From contig NC_030808.1 in assembly GCF_001704415.2 (NCBI RefSeq), positions 132,447,089-132,511,088 of the forward strand: a stretch of 64,000 bases of DNA. Reading direction: 5' to 3'. The number at the start of each line of letters is the position of its first letter. Position 1 is the first letter of the stretch. A model generated the notes under the pieces. That model saw only the letters and a program-made list of their open reading frames with translations, was not told the DNA's origin and did no database searches. The stretch is from Capra hircus. Its lineage: Eukaryota; Chordata; Mammalia; Artiodactyla; Bovidae. Below are positions 48,524-60,659 of the stretch, piece after piece. A program made the translations under genes and the position numbers.

Positions 48524-50141
48524 TTGCATTTTCAAGCAATTCCTATCAAAATCATAGGAAATGCCTTTGTAGAAACTGATAAATCCGATCTTCATGACCC
48601 AGATAATCATGATGATGTGATCACTAATCTAGAGCCAGACATCTTGGAATGTGAAGTCAAGTGGGCCATAGAAAGCATCACTACGAACAAAGTTAGTGGA
48701 AGTGATGGAATTCCAGTTGAGTTGTTTCAAATCCTGAAAGATGATGCTGTGAAAGTGCTGCACTCAATACGCCAGCAAATTTGGAAAACTCAGCAGTGGC
48801 CACAGGACTGGAAAAGGTCAGTTTTCATTCCAATCCCAAAGAAACGCAATGCCAAAGAATGCTCAAACTGCCGCACAATTGCATTCATCTCACATGCTAG
48901 TAAAGTAATGCTCAAAATTCTCCAAGCCAGGCTTCAGCAATACGTGAACCATGAACTCCCTGATGTTCAAGCTGGTTTTAGAAAAGGCAGAGGAACCAGA
49001 GATCAAATTGCCAACATCCGCTGGATCATGGAAAAAGCAAGAGAGTTCCAGAAAAACATCTATTTCTGCTTTATTGACTATGCCAAAGCCTTTGACTGTG
49101 TGGATCACAATAAACTGTGGAAAATTCTGAAAGAGATGAGAATACCAGAGCACTTGACCTGCCTCTTGAGAAATCTGTATGCAGGTCAGGAAGCAACAGT
49201 TAGAACTGGACATGGAACAACAGACTGGTTCCAAATAGGAAAAGGAGTATGTCAAAGCTGTATATTGTCACCCTGCTTATTTAACTTATATGCAGAGTAC
49301 AACATGAGAAACGCTGGACTGGAAGAAATACAAGCTGGAATCAAGATTGCCGGGAGAAATCTCAATAACCTCAGATATGCAGATGATACCACCCTTATGG
49401 CAGAAAGTGAAGAGAAGCTAAAAAGCCTCTTGATGAAAGTGAAAGAGGAGAGTGAAAAAGTTGGCTTAAAGCTCAACATTCAGAAAACGAAGATCATGGC
49501 ATCCAGTCCCATCACTCCATGGGAAATAGATGGGGAAACAGTAGAAACAGTGTCAGACTTTATTTTGGGGGGCTCCAAAATCACTGCAGATGGTGCCTGC
49601 AGCCATGAAATTAAAAGACGCTTACTCCTTGGAAGAAAAGTTATGACCGACCTAGATAGTATATTCAAAAGCAGAGACATTACTTTACCAACTAAAGTCC
49701 GTCTAGTTAAGGCTATGGTTTTTCCATTGGTCATGTATGGATGTGAGAATTGGACTGTGAACAAGAAGAATTGATGCTTTTGAACTGTGGTGTTGGAGAA
49801 GACTCTTTAGGGTCCCTTGGACTGCAAGGAGATCCAACCAGTCCATTCTGGAGAGCAACCTTGGGATTTCTTTGGAAGGAGTGATGCTGAAGCTGAAGCT
49901 CCAGTACTTTGGCCACCTCATGCGAAAAGTTGACTCATTGGAAAAGACTCTGATGCTGGGAGAGATTGGGGGCAGGAGGAGAAGGGGACGACCCAGGATG
50001 AGATGGCTGGATGGCATCACGGACTCGACAGACGTGAGTCTGAGCGAACCCTGGGAGATGGTGACGGACAAGGAGGCCTGGCGTGCTGTGATTCATGGGG
50101 TCGCAAAGAGTCGGACACGACTGAGCGACTGAACTGAACTG
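48524..50141 (+). mobile_element. BovB (RTE) LINE with long intact reverse-transcriptase frame
   Basis: A 416-codon open frame (48,524-49,774) covers the BovB reverse transcriptase. NKVSGSDGIPVELFQ lies near residue 60, FIPIPKKRNAKECSNCR near 100, the palm motif FIDYAKAFDCVDH near 190, and the catalytic YADDTTLMAESEE near 285. A ~10-nt loss near 49,762 (before GAAGAATTGATGC) then shifts the frame. The tail continues to the SINE-like 3' end GAGCGACTGAACTGAACTGAA. The endonuclease half is missing (5' truncation). RTE elements use an APE-type endonuclease and reverse transcriptase to copy into new sites; this copy cannot do so alone. It is antisense to PCCB. Confidence 0.93.
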
Positions 50142-50245
50142 AAAATTCATATGGTAATACAAAGGAGATAGACTAATCAAATGGTATTCTTTTTAAATAG
50201 CATTATCAGAAGACTTCCACTAGCTAACCTGAAGACTCACAAAAG

Positions 50246-50468
50246 CAGGGTTTCTCCGTCTTAGCACTACCAACATTTTGGACAGAATGATTCTTTGCTA
50301 TGGGGGTTTGACTTCTGCATGTAGAATGTTTAGTCACCATCTTTGGGTTAGACACACTAGAAGTCAGGAGCCCCCCTCCACCCGTCACACCCACTGTGAC
50401 AATCAAAACTGTTTCCAATATAGCCACATGTTCCCAGTACATTGAAATTGTCCCTAGTTGAGAACCAC
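50246..50468 (+). mobile_element. MER20-like hAT DNA transposon relic
   Basis: CAGGGTTTCTCCGTCTTAGCACTACCAACATTTTGG, ATTCTTTGCTATGGGGG, AGAATGTTTAGTCACCATC and the right end TCCCTAGTTGAGAACCAC follow MER20 from end to end. Confidence 0.82.
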
Positions 50469-50544
50469 CAAGAACCATAAAGCTTCAGAAATCAAGACAA
50501 GATGGCAGAAGCATAAAGGCAGGCAAAACCAGCAACCAAACAGG

Positions 50545-51000
50545 ACAGACAGGGAAGAAATAGACCCAGAGAACTGATTTCAGACCACGCACCAAAACAA
50601 TGTGGAAAGCAAGTCTTTCTTAACCAACGGTAATACTGTTTCACTCCATACTCTACACACGAAAATCAACCCAAAATGGATCACAGAGCTTAACATAACC
50701 CACAACGACAAAGCTCCAAGAAGGTGACTTGGACTATCTTCAAAACCTTGCAGTAGGCAAAGATTTCCTGGACAGGACACAAAAGCTCTAATCAGAAGTC
50801 AAACACTGATAAAAAGGATTTTACCACTTTTTAAAAATAATGAGAGTCAAAAGACTTAATTAAATAAACAAACAAGTCACAGAACAGGAAAAAAATATTT
50901 AAAATATACAAATCTGACAAAGGGTTCACATCAGAATATATAAAGAATCTTAGAAATAAACAATAAAAAGACAACTCAAAAAATAAAAACAATAGGCAAA
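50545..51000 (+). repeat. Old L1 ORF2 3'-part fragment
   Basis: AATGGATCACAGAGCTTAAC, CAAAACCTTGCAGTAGGCAAAG, TCTGACAAAGGGTTCACATCAGAATATATAAAG and AAAGACAACTCAAAA follow the order of the L1 ORF2 C-terminal region. Frame degraded. Confidence 0.7.
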
Positions 51001-51088
51001 GCTTCCCTCTTGCTAAATGCCAGAGGGAATGTCTGAGATGACAGACGTGTTCTACATCTTATTTTGGATGGTGATTACAGGTTGGGAG

Positions 51089-51220
51089 TCTCCCCCTGGG
51101 TGGGGAAGAACCCTGGAGGAGGGCATGGCAACCCACTCTAGTTTTCTCGCCTGCAGAATCCCATGGAGCCTATGGTCCATAGGGTCACAAAGACATGACT
51201 GAAATGATTTAGCACACATG
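51089..51220 (+). repeat. Bov-tA SINE fragment, diverged
   Basis: GTGGGGAAGAACCCTGGAGG, GCATGGCAACCCACTCTAG, GGAGCCTATGGTCCATAGGG and AAAGACATGACTGAAATGA are the body and tail of a diverged Bov-tA. Confidence 0.75.
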
Positions 51221-51649
51221 AATCGTCAACCTGCCAAAATCCACCCAAATGAGCATGTAAAAGCTGTGCATTTTATGGTCTGTAAATTATAACTGTAAAA
51301 AAAAAAATGTTTTAAATCTCCCCTCCTCCCTCTCTATCCAAATCTATGTTAATAAAGAATGCAAATGATGAGTCTTGGGATGAAGACAACTCTAAATTAA
51401 GAAACCGCAAGATGGAAAAGAGGTCAGAATAAAAATCAAAAGGAAGAAAAATATGAGCAATAACAACCAAAACAAGATAAAATCATTGGGGAATTGAAAA
51501 TAGAAATGGAAAACCTGTGACCCTGAGCTGCCAAGAGTGAGCCCTAGGTCCAAGAGCTTGGCTGCCTCATCACAGTCCAGGCCTGTCAGAGCATCTGGCA
51601 CCCAGGAAGTCCAATGAGCCCTGGCACATTCTACAAGGAAGAAATAAGA

Positions 51650-51905
51650 ACCAGGGTGCCAAGGGGGAGGAGAGAAAAGGGAGAGAAGGAATGCGAGTTT
51701 GGGATTAGCAGATGCAAACCAGTATACATAAAATGGATAAACAACAAGGTCCTACTATATAGCATGGGGAACTATATTCAATTCCCCATGGTTTATCATG
51801 ACTATGAAAAAGTATATATATATTAATATATGTATAACTGAATCACTTTTTTTGTACAGCACAAGTTAACACAACATTGTAAATCAACTACATCAATAAA
51901 AAAGA
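51650..51905 (+). repeat. L1 3'-UTR fragment
   Basis: GGATAAACAACAAGGTCCTACTATATAGC, AACTATATTCAATTCCCCATGG and AACACAACATTGTAAATCAACTAC followed by an A-rich end. The same blocks recur at 54.17-54.30 kb, marking two related L1 tails on the + strand. Confidence 0.8.
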
Positions 51906-52924
51906 AACAGAAATGAGAACCATGACAAAGGCCTCCTCTGTGAGCCTCTGACACTTTATGACACTCCATAAATATCACAAAGAAAATTACAAAGTCAGAA
52001 GGAGGGAAGCTGAAGAACCACAATGGAACCAAGTATTCAGACCCCAGTCAGGGCTCAGGAAGGCCTTGGATAGAAGTCTACATATTTGAAGATAAAGTTT
52101 CCAGAATAAGCCAAGCAGTTTCTTCAAAAGAGAGCTTGTGAGAGTGTGCCTGTACCGGAGGGTGCCAGAACCTGCAGACATGGTCTCAGGACAAGAAATC
52201 TCTTTGTGCAGACACAGGAAATCATGTGAAGTCCACGCCAGGGACAGACACAGTGAGGAGGAGGAACTCAAGAATACGTGAACAGATGAGAACTCACCAC
52301 AGGAACAAAATGCACAGTCAGTGCGCAAACATGATTTCTAAACAACAAAACAGCGGAACAGACAGCACCTAGCTCCTATCCTCAAAGAGAAGCATCAAAA
52401 AACAAGCAGAAACAGTCAGAACTAACTTTGTCAACATTCTGAAACAGACAAGTTAAGCAAAAGCTGAAATGGGAAAAAGGCAATTTAGAAACTGCAGAAA
52501 AGCTTTGTGGCATTTTGAATTACACTTTCCCCACATTCTCCCTGGTTCTAGAGGAAGGAAAGATGACCTCAGACACAAATCACCATGTAGGTCTGTTCTA
52601 CCTTGTGTGAGGGCGCCCTGAAAGATGGTGCAAGCCTTTCATCTCTGTACCTAACTCAGAACTCATCCAGACCACAAAAGTAGCAGCCAACACTCACTGT
52701 GAGAAAAAAGAACCACCGACAGACATCTGGGGCAAAAGATTACAGTTGAGATCATCTAAGGCCAGGGAGGAAAAAAACAGGCAGCGTGGGGGTTTGGTGG
52801 GGGTGGGGCAGAATTTGGACATTCTAGAGCCACTGTATCTAGAAGGGAATTCAGAAAGAGGCAGATATGACTAGAGCGAGATGTATGCTCAGAAAAGATC
52901 TGAGAAGGGAAATTAGAGTGCACC

Positions 52925-54295
52925 TTGAATAGATCAGTGAAACAAAACAGAGCCCAGAAATAAACCCACAGAGCTAAGGACGATTAATCTTTGACAAAGA
53001 AGGCAGTACACAATGGGAAAAAACAGTCTTTCAGCAAGTGATATTAAGAAAGTTGGGGAGCAACATGTAAACCACCCTCTGAGCATACTCAAAAAGAAAT
53101 TCAAAATTGCCAAAACCTTAAATGTAAGACAAGACACCATAAAACTCCAAGAACAGTACATGTGCAAAACATTCTGACATAAATCGCACCCATGTTTCCA
53201 TAAGTCAGTCTCTCATGGCAACAGAAATAAAAGCAAAAATAAACAAATGAGATCAACCAAGCATATAAGCTTTCAAACAGCAAAGGAACCCATAAACAAA
53301 ATGAAAAAGACAAACTTCCAACTCAGAGAAGATATTTGCAAATGATGCAACCAGCAAAGGCTTAATTTCCAAAATATATAAACAGCTTCTACAATAACAA
53401 AAAAGCAAATAACCAACCAAAAAATGGTCAGAAGGCCTAAACAGACATTTCTCCAAAGAAGACACACTGATGGCCAATAGACACATGAAAATATGCTCAT
53501 CACTGCAAATTATTAAATAAATGTAAATCAAAACTACAATGAGGTACCACCTCACACCAGTCAGAATGACCACATTAAAAAGTCTAGAAATAATAAATGC
53601 TGGAGAGGGAGCAGGAAAATGAGTGTAGTTCAACACAAAACCTCCGTATGGAGGTTCCTCAAAAAACTAAAAATAGAGGTGAAGTATGACACAGCAATCT
53701 CACTCCTAGGCATATACCCGGACAAACTATAATTTGAAAATATGCATGGATTCCTATTGTTCATAACAGCACTATTTACATCAGCCAAGACATGGAAAGG
53801 GACTCTGGTGGCTCAGAGGTAAGACATGGAAAGAACCTAAATGTCCAGTGACAGAATGATGTGTGTGGTGTATACACATACAGAATGGAATATTACTCAG
53901 CCATTAAAAAGAAGGAAATAATGCCATTTGCGGCAACATGGATAGACCAAGGGATTATCACCTTAAGTGAAGTAAGTCAGAAACAGAAGGATAAATACCA
54001 TATATCACTTATATGTGGGATACAGAATATGACACAAGTGAACATATGTACTAAACAGAAACAGACTCACAGACAGAGAACAAACATACTCACGGTGCCC
54101 AAGGGGGAGAGTGTATGGGGGAAGTAAAATCAGGAGTTTTGTTGTTAGCAGGTGCAATCTATTATATAGAGAGTGGATAAACAACAAGGTCCTACTGTAT
54201 AGCACAGGGGAAAATATTCAACATCCTGTGATAAACCAGAATGCAACTGACTATGCAGTATAGCAGAAATTAACACAAAACTGTAAATCAACTAT
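52925..54295 (+). repeat. L1 ORF2 3' part and 3' UTR, + strand
   Basis: The segment starts with an ORF2-like stretch (ACAAAACAGAGCCCAGAAATAAACCC, TCTTTGACAAAGAAGGC). It continues through CACCTCACACCAGTCAGAATG and MEYYSAIKKKEIMPFAATWI (the C-terminal frame at 53,861-54,127) to the 3' UTR (ACAAGGTCCTACTGTATAGC). A 21-nt SINE scrap is inserted at 53,800. A reversed BovB tail interrupts the L1 3' end at 54,296. Confidence 0.8.
53800..53820 (+). repeat. 21-nt SINE-head scrap between perfect 13-bp duplications
   Basis: GGACTCTGGTGGCTCAGAGG resembles the first bases of a Bov-tA/CHR tRNA-like head. AAGACATGGAAAG occurs on both sides (53,787-53,799 and 53,821-53,833). L1 sequence resumes on the right without loss. 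Confidence 0.7.
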
Positions 54296-54432
54296 CAGTT
54301 CAGTTCAGTCACTCAGTCGTGTCCAACTCTCTGCAACCCCAAGAACTGCAGCACGCCAGGCCTCCCTATCCATCACCAACTCCCAGAGTTTACCCAAACT
54401 CATGTGCATTGAGTCAATGATGCCATCTAACT
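54296..54432 (-). repeat. BovB 3' tail, reverse orientation, in L1
   Basis: CAGTTCAGTTCAGTCACTCAG to TCAATGATGCCATCTAACTG. L1 3'-end sequence lies on both sides (GTAAATCAACTAT | ACTTCAATAAAAT). Confidence 0.85.
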
Positions 54433-54979
54433 GCACTTCAATAAAATATTTCTAAAAAAGAAAATACCTTGAGATGAATGAAAATGAAATAACATTACAA
54501 AACAAAAGACCTGAGAGGATCTTAAGCTTTAACCTTGGGCTGATCCCTAAACTCTGTCTAAGTCTAGCCAAGTGTTGCAAGAAAGCCTCAATACAGAGCC
54601 AAATTGCAAAGACTAAAAGAGATGTTTTCTTATCTGTCTATTTTGGCATCTCAGTCACAAACAGTAGTTGGACACAAGCTAAGGAAGAGAACAAGGAACA
54701 CAGCCCCTGCAAAACCAGTTAGGAAAAGTCACTAGACAAACAGACTGCTACAGCATTCAACAATCAGAAAACAAACTCTGGAAAAGGGGGAGAATGTGAT
54801 CCCAGAGTTCAACACATTACAATATTCAAGTGTTCGGTTTTCAACAGCAATAAAAAAAAAAGCATACAGAGAAACAGGAAAGTAGAACCATTCAAATGAA
54901 CAAAATAAATATAAACAATCATCCTTAAGGAAGCCCAGACAATAAATTTACTAAACAAAGGTTTTAAAACAACTGTTTT

Positions 54980-55625
54980 AAATCTGCTCAAGGAGGTAAA
55001 GAAAAACATGAAGAACTAAACAAACAAAAACAGGAAAAAAAAAATGTATGGACAAAATGAGACTATCAATGGAGAAACAAATTATAAAAAAGAACCAAAC
55101 AAATTCTATCACTAAAAAGCACAATAACGGAAGCGAAAATATCACTACAGGGGTTCAACAGAATTGAGAAGACAGGAAGAAGTATGAGGAATCCTGAAAA
55201 TACAAAAACTTAAATTATCCAATCAAAGGAACAGAAAGAAAAGAAAAACTGAAGTGATTAGAGACTAATGGACTATGAATATCATGAAGTAAACCAATAT
55301 ATACAGCAAGTCAGTACCGTGAGGAGGAGAGAGGAGAAACGAGTAGAGACATTGTTTGAACAAATAATATCCAAAAAATTTCTCAAATTTGGCACAAGAT
55401 GTGAAGAAACAAAACCAAGAACTATAAGCCTAAGTAGAATAAACTCACACATATCCACGCTGAGACACATTATAGTCAAACTATTTAAAGAAAAAGAATC
55501 CTGAAAGTAGCAAAAGTAAGTGATTAATCAAATTCAAAGAATCGTCAATAAGACTACAAACTGCTTTCTCAGCAGAAACCATGGAGGCCAGAAGACAATG
55601 GGATACATATGTAAAGCGATGAAAG
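54980..55625 (+). repeat. Old L1/HAL1-like ORF1-region fragment
   Basis: GTTTGAACAAATAATATCCAAAAAATTTC, TCGTCAATAAGACTACAAACTGC and TTTCTCAGCAGAAACCATGGAGGCCAGAAG are ORF1-region landmarks of old L1/HAL1 elements. No intact frame. Confidence 0.6.
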
Positions 55626-56002
55626 TTCTGTTTTTTATTTATTTTCTTATTGAAGGATAATTACTTTACAGAATTGTGTTGTTTTCTGTCAAACCTCAAC
55701 ATGAATCAGCCATAGGTATACCTATGTCCCCTCCCTCTTGAACCTCCCTCCCATCTCCCTCTCCATCCCACCCCTCTAGGCTGATACAGGCCCCTGTTTG
55801 AGTTTCCTGAAACACACAGAAAATTCCCATTGGCTATCTATTTTACATATGGTAATGTAAGTTTCCATGTTACTCTCTCCATACATCTCATCCTCTCCTC
55901 CCCTCTCCCCATGTGCATAAGTCTATTCTCTGTGTCTGTTTCTCCACTGCTGCCCTGTAAATAAGTTCTTCAGTACCATTTTTCTAGATTCCATATATAC
56001 GT

Positions 56003-56897
56003 GTTCAGTTCAGTTCAGTCGCTCAGTCAAGTCCGACTCTTTGCGACCCCATGAATTGCAGCACGCCAGGCCTCCCTGTCCATCACCAACTCCCAGAGTT
56101 CACTCAAACTCACGTCCACTGAGTTGGTGATGCCATCCAGCCATCTCATTCTCTGTTGTCCCCTTCTCCTCCTGCCCCCAATCCCTCCCAGCATCAGAGT
56201 CTTTTCCAATGAGTCAACTCTTCGCATGAGGTGGCCAAAGTATTGGAGTTTCAGCTTTAGCATCAGTCCTTCCAAAGAAATCCCAGGACTGATCTCCTTT
56301 AGAAAGGACTGGTTGGATCTCCTTACAGTTCAAGGGACTCTCAAGAGTCTTCTCCAACACCACAGTTCAAAAGCATCAATTCTTTGGCGCGCAGCTTTCT
56401 TCACAGTCCAACTCTTACATCCATACATGACCAATGGAAAAACCATAGCCTTGACTAGATGGACTTTTGTTGGCAAAGTAATGTCTCTGCTTTTGAATAT
56501 GCTATCTAGGTTGGTCATAACTTTTCTTCCAAGGAGTAAGCGTCTTTTCATTTCATGGCAGCAATCACCATCTGCAGTGATTTTGGAGCCCAGAAAAATA
56601 AACTCTGACACTGTTTCCACTGTTTCCCCATCTATTTCCCATGAAGTGATGGGACCAGATGCCATGATCTTTGTTTTCTGAATGTTGACCTTTAAGCCAA
56701 CTTTTTCGCTCTCCTCTTTCACTTTCATCAAGAGGCTTTTTAGTTCCTCTTCACTTTCTGCCATAAGGGTGGTGTCATCTGCATATCTGAGGTTATTGAT
56801 ATTTCTCCCGGCAATCTTGATTTCAGCTTGTGCTTCTTCCAGCCCAGTGTTTCTCATGATGTACTCTGCATAGAAGTTAAATAAACAGGGTGACAAT
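56003..56897 (-). mobile_element. BovB LINE 3' half, inserted in L1
   Basis: The reverse-strand frame contains RYADDTTLMAESEE and continues to RIDAFELWCWRRLLRVP. Its 3' tail (TTCAGTTCAGTTCAGTCGC in + view) is at the left. L1 3' UTR and ORF2 end flank it (ATATATACGTGT left, ATATATGTGTTAG right). Little diverged. Confidence 0.92.
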
Positions 56898-59445
56898 ATA
56901 TGTGTTAGACTACGATATTTACCTTTCTCTTTCTGACTCACTTCACTCTGTATAACAGGTTCTAGGTTCATCCACCTCATCAGAACTGACTCAAATGGTT
57001 TCCTTTTTATGGCTGAGTAATATTCCATAGTGTATATTTCCCACAACTCCTTTATCCATTCATCTGTTGATGGATATCTAGGTTGCTTCCATGTTTGAGC
57101 AACTGTAAATACTGCTGCAATGAACAATGGGACACATGTGTCTTTTTCAATTTTGGTTTCCTCAGGGTAGATGCCTAGGAGTGGGATTGCTGGGTCATAT
57201 GGTGGTTTTATTCCTAGTTTCTTAAGGAATCTCCATACCATCTTCCATCGTGGCTGTATCAATTTACATTCCTACCAACAGTGCAGGAGCGTCCCCTTTT
57301 CTCCACACCCTCTCCAGCATTTATTGTTTGTAGACTTTTTGATGATGGCCATTCTGACCAGTGTGAGGCGATATCTCATTGTGGTTTTGATTTGGATTTC
57401 TCTAATAATGAGCGATGTTGAGCATCTTTTCATGCGTTTGTTAGCCATCAGTATGTCTTCTTAGGAGAAACGTCTGTTTAGGTCTTTTTCCCACTTTTTG
57501 ATTGGGTTGTTTGATTTTCTGGCATTGAGTTCTAAGAGCTGCTTGTTTTTGGAAATTCATCCTTTGTCATTGTTTCATTTGCTATTATTTTCTCCCATTC
57601 TGAAGGCTGTCTTTTCACCAGCCTTAGTTTCCTCCGCTGTACAAAAGCTTTTAAGTTTAATCAGGTCCCACCTGTTTACTTTTGTTTCTATCTCCATTAC
57701 TCTAGGAGGTGGGTCATAAGAAGATCTTGCTTTGATTTACGTCATCAAGTATTCTGCCTATGTTTTCCTCTAAGAGTTTTATAGTTTCTGGTCTTGCATT
57801 TAGGTCTTTAATCCATTTTGAGTTTATCTTTGTGTATGGTGTTAGAAAGTGTTCTAATTTCATTCTCTTACACATAGCTGTCCAGTTTTCCCAGCACCAG
57901 TTATTGAAGAGGCTGTCTTTCCCCCATTGTATATTCTTGCCTTCTTTATCAAAAATAAGGTACCCATAGGTGCATGGGTTTATTTCTGGGCTTTCTATCT
58001 TGTTCCATGGGTCCATATTTCTGTTTTTGTGCCAGTAACATGCTGTCTTGATGACTGTAGCTTTGTAGTATAATCTGAAGTCAAAAAGGTTGATTCTTCC
58101 AGCTCCATTCTTCTTTCTCAAGACTGCCTTGGCTATTCGGGGGCTTTTGTGTTTCCATATGAATTGTGAAATTTTTTGTTCTATTTCTGTGAAAAATGCC
58201 ATTGGTGATTTGATAAGGTTCACACTGAATCTGTAGATTGCCTTTGGTAGTATAGTCAGTTTCACAATATTGATTCTTCCTACCCAGGAACATGGAATAT
58301 CTCCCCATCTGTTTATGTCATCTTTGATTTCTTCCATCAGTGTCTTACAATTTTCTGTGGACAGTTCTTTTGTCTCCTTAAGTAAGTTTATTCCTAGATA
58401 TTTAATTCTTTTTGTTGCAATAGTGAATAGGATTGATTCCTTAATTTCTCTTTTTGACTTTTCATTGTTAGTATACAGAAATGCAAGTGATTTCTGTGTA
58501 TTGATTTTGTATCCTGCACTTTGCTAAATTCACTGATTAGCTCTAGTAATTTTTTGATACTATCTTTAGGGTTTTCTATGTACAGTATCATGTCATCTGC
58601 ATACCATGAGCACGTTATTTCTTCTTTTCCAATCTGGATTCTTTTTATCTCTTTTTCTTCTCTGCTGTAGCCAGGACTTCCAGAACTATGTTGAATAACA
58701 GTAGTGAAAGTTGACACCCTTGTCTTGTTCCTATTTTTAAGGGGATTGCTTTCAGTTTTTCACCATTGAGAATAATGTTTGCTGTAGGTTTCTCATATTT
58801 GGCCTTTACTATGTTGAGGTAGGTTCCTTCTATGCCCATTTTTTGAAGAGTTTTAATCAAAAATGGTTGCTGAATTTTGTCAAAGGTTTTTCTCCATCTA
58901 TTGAGATTATCATATGGTTTTTATCTCTCAATTTGTTAATATGGTTTCTCAAATTGATTGATTGGAATATATTGAAGAATCCTTGCATTCCTAGAATAAA
59001 CCCAACTTGATCATGATGTATGAGCTTTTCAGTGTGTTGCTGAATTCTGTTTGCTAAAATTCTGTTGAGGACTTTTGCATCTATGTTCTTCAGTGATATT
59101 GGCCTGTAGCCTGTGCTGTCTTTGTCTGTTTTTGGTATCACGGTGATGATGGCCTCATAGAGTAAGTTTGGAAGTGTTCCTTCCTCTGCGATTTTTTGAA
59201 AGATTTTGGAAGGATAGGCATTAGCTCTTTAAATGTTCTATAGAATTCTCCTGTGAAGGAAGCCATCTGGTCCTGGGCTTTTGTTTTGGGGGAGATTTTT
59301 GATCACAGTTTCAATTTCAGTGTTTGTAATCGGGTTGTTCATAATTTCTATTTCTTCCTGGTCCAGTCTTAGGAAATTGAACTTTTCTAAGAATCTGTCC
59401 ATTTCTTCCAGATTATCCATTTTATTCCCATATAGTTGTCCATAA

Positions 59446-59644
59446 GTGAAGTGAAGTCGCTCAGTCGTGTCCGACTCTTTGCGACCCCGTGGACTGTAGC
59501 CCACCAGGCTCCTCCGTCCATGGGATTCTCCAGGCAAGAATACTGGAGTGGGTTGCCGTTTCTTTCTCCAGGGGATCTTCCCGACCCAGGGATCGAACCC
59601 AGGTCTCCTACATAGCAGGCAGACGCTTTAACCTCTGATCCACC
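59446..59644 (-). repeat. Bov-tA SINE, reverse orientation, perfect 12-bp target duplication
   Basis: GTGAAGTGAAGTCGCTCAGTCG to CTTTAACCTCTGATCCACC. AGTTGTCCATAA lies at 59,434-59,445 and 59,645-59,656. It is inserted in the reverse-transcriptase region of the reversed L1. Little diverged, so young. Confidence 0.94.
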
Positions 59645-59739
59645 AGTTGTCCATAATAGTCTTTTATAATCCTTTGTATTTCTGCATTGTCTGTTGTAAC
59701 CTCTACTTTTTCTAATTTTGTTGATTTGATTCTTCTCTC

Positions 59740-60577
59740 TTTTTTTTTTTTTATTTTTTTTTAATTTTTATTTTTTTTAAATTTAAAAATCTTTAATTCT
59801 TACATGCGTTCCCAAACATGAACCCCCCTCCCACCTCCCTCCCCACAACATCTCTCTGGGTCATCCCCATGCACCAGCCCCAAGCAAGCTCCACCCTACA
59901 TCAGACATGGACTGGCGATTCAATTCTTACATGACAGTATACATGTTAGAATTCCCATTCTCCCAAATCATCCCACCCTCTCCCTCTCCCTCTGAGTCCA
60001 AAAGTCTGGTATACACATCTGTGTCTTCTTTCCTGTCTTGCATACAGGGTCGTCATTGCCATCTTCCTAAATTCCATATATATGTGTTAGTATACTGTAT
60101 TGGTGTTTTTCTTTCTGGCTTACTTCACTCTGTATAATTGGCTCCAGTTTCACCCATCTCATCAGAACTGATTCAAATGAATTCTTTTTAACGGCTGAGT
60201 AATACTCCATTGCGTATATGTACCACAGCTTTCTTATCCATTCATCTGCTGATGGACATCTAGGTTGTTTCCATGTCCTGGCTATTATAAACAGCGCTGC
60301 GATGAACATTGGGGTACATGTGTCTCTTTCAATTCTGGTTTCCTCGGTGTGTATGCCCAGAAGTGGGATTGCTGGGTCATAAGGTAGTTCTATTTGCAAT
60401 TTTTTAAGGAATCTCCACACTGTTCTCCATAGTGGCTGTACTAGTTTGCATTCCCACCAACAGTGTAGGAGGGTTCCCTTTTCTCCACACCCTCTCCAGC
60501 ATTTATTGCTTGCAGATTTTTGGATCGCAGCCATTCTGACTGGTGTGAAGTGGTACCTCATTATGAGGTACCACTTC
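59740..60577 (-). mobile_element. Second L1 3' end, 5'-truncated, inserted in L1
   Basis: T-rich tail at 59,740-59,790, then 3' UTR (CACCAGCCCCAAGCAAGC, GACATGGACTGGCGATTC) and ORF2 C-terminus in reverse (MEYYSAVKKNSFESVLMRW, GCGEKGTLLHCWWECKLVQ). The 5' end at 60,547-60,577 is a perfect 15-bp inverted repeat. The host L1 resumes with TTTTTTTCTTGATGAGTCTGG. Confidence 0.85.
60547..60577. repeat. Perfect 15-bp inverted repeat at L1 5' junction
   Basis: GAAGTGGTACCTCAT (60,547-60,561), one T, then ATGAGGTACCACTTC (60,563-60,577). The left arm is normal L1 ORF2 sequence; the right arm is its exact reverse complement. Confidence 0.95.
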
Positions 60578-60659
60578 TCTTTTTTTCTTGATGAGTCTGG
60601 CTAAAGGTTTGTCAGTTTTACTTATCTTCTCAAAGAATGAGCTTTTAGTTCTATTAAGC

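Noticed and set aside
48524..49774. A 416-residue open frame as a host gene
   Set aside because: It is the BovB reverse transcriptase (DGIPVELFQ, AKAFDCVDH, YADD) with a BovB 3' tail after it, not a cellular gene.
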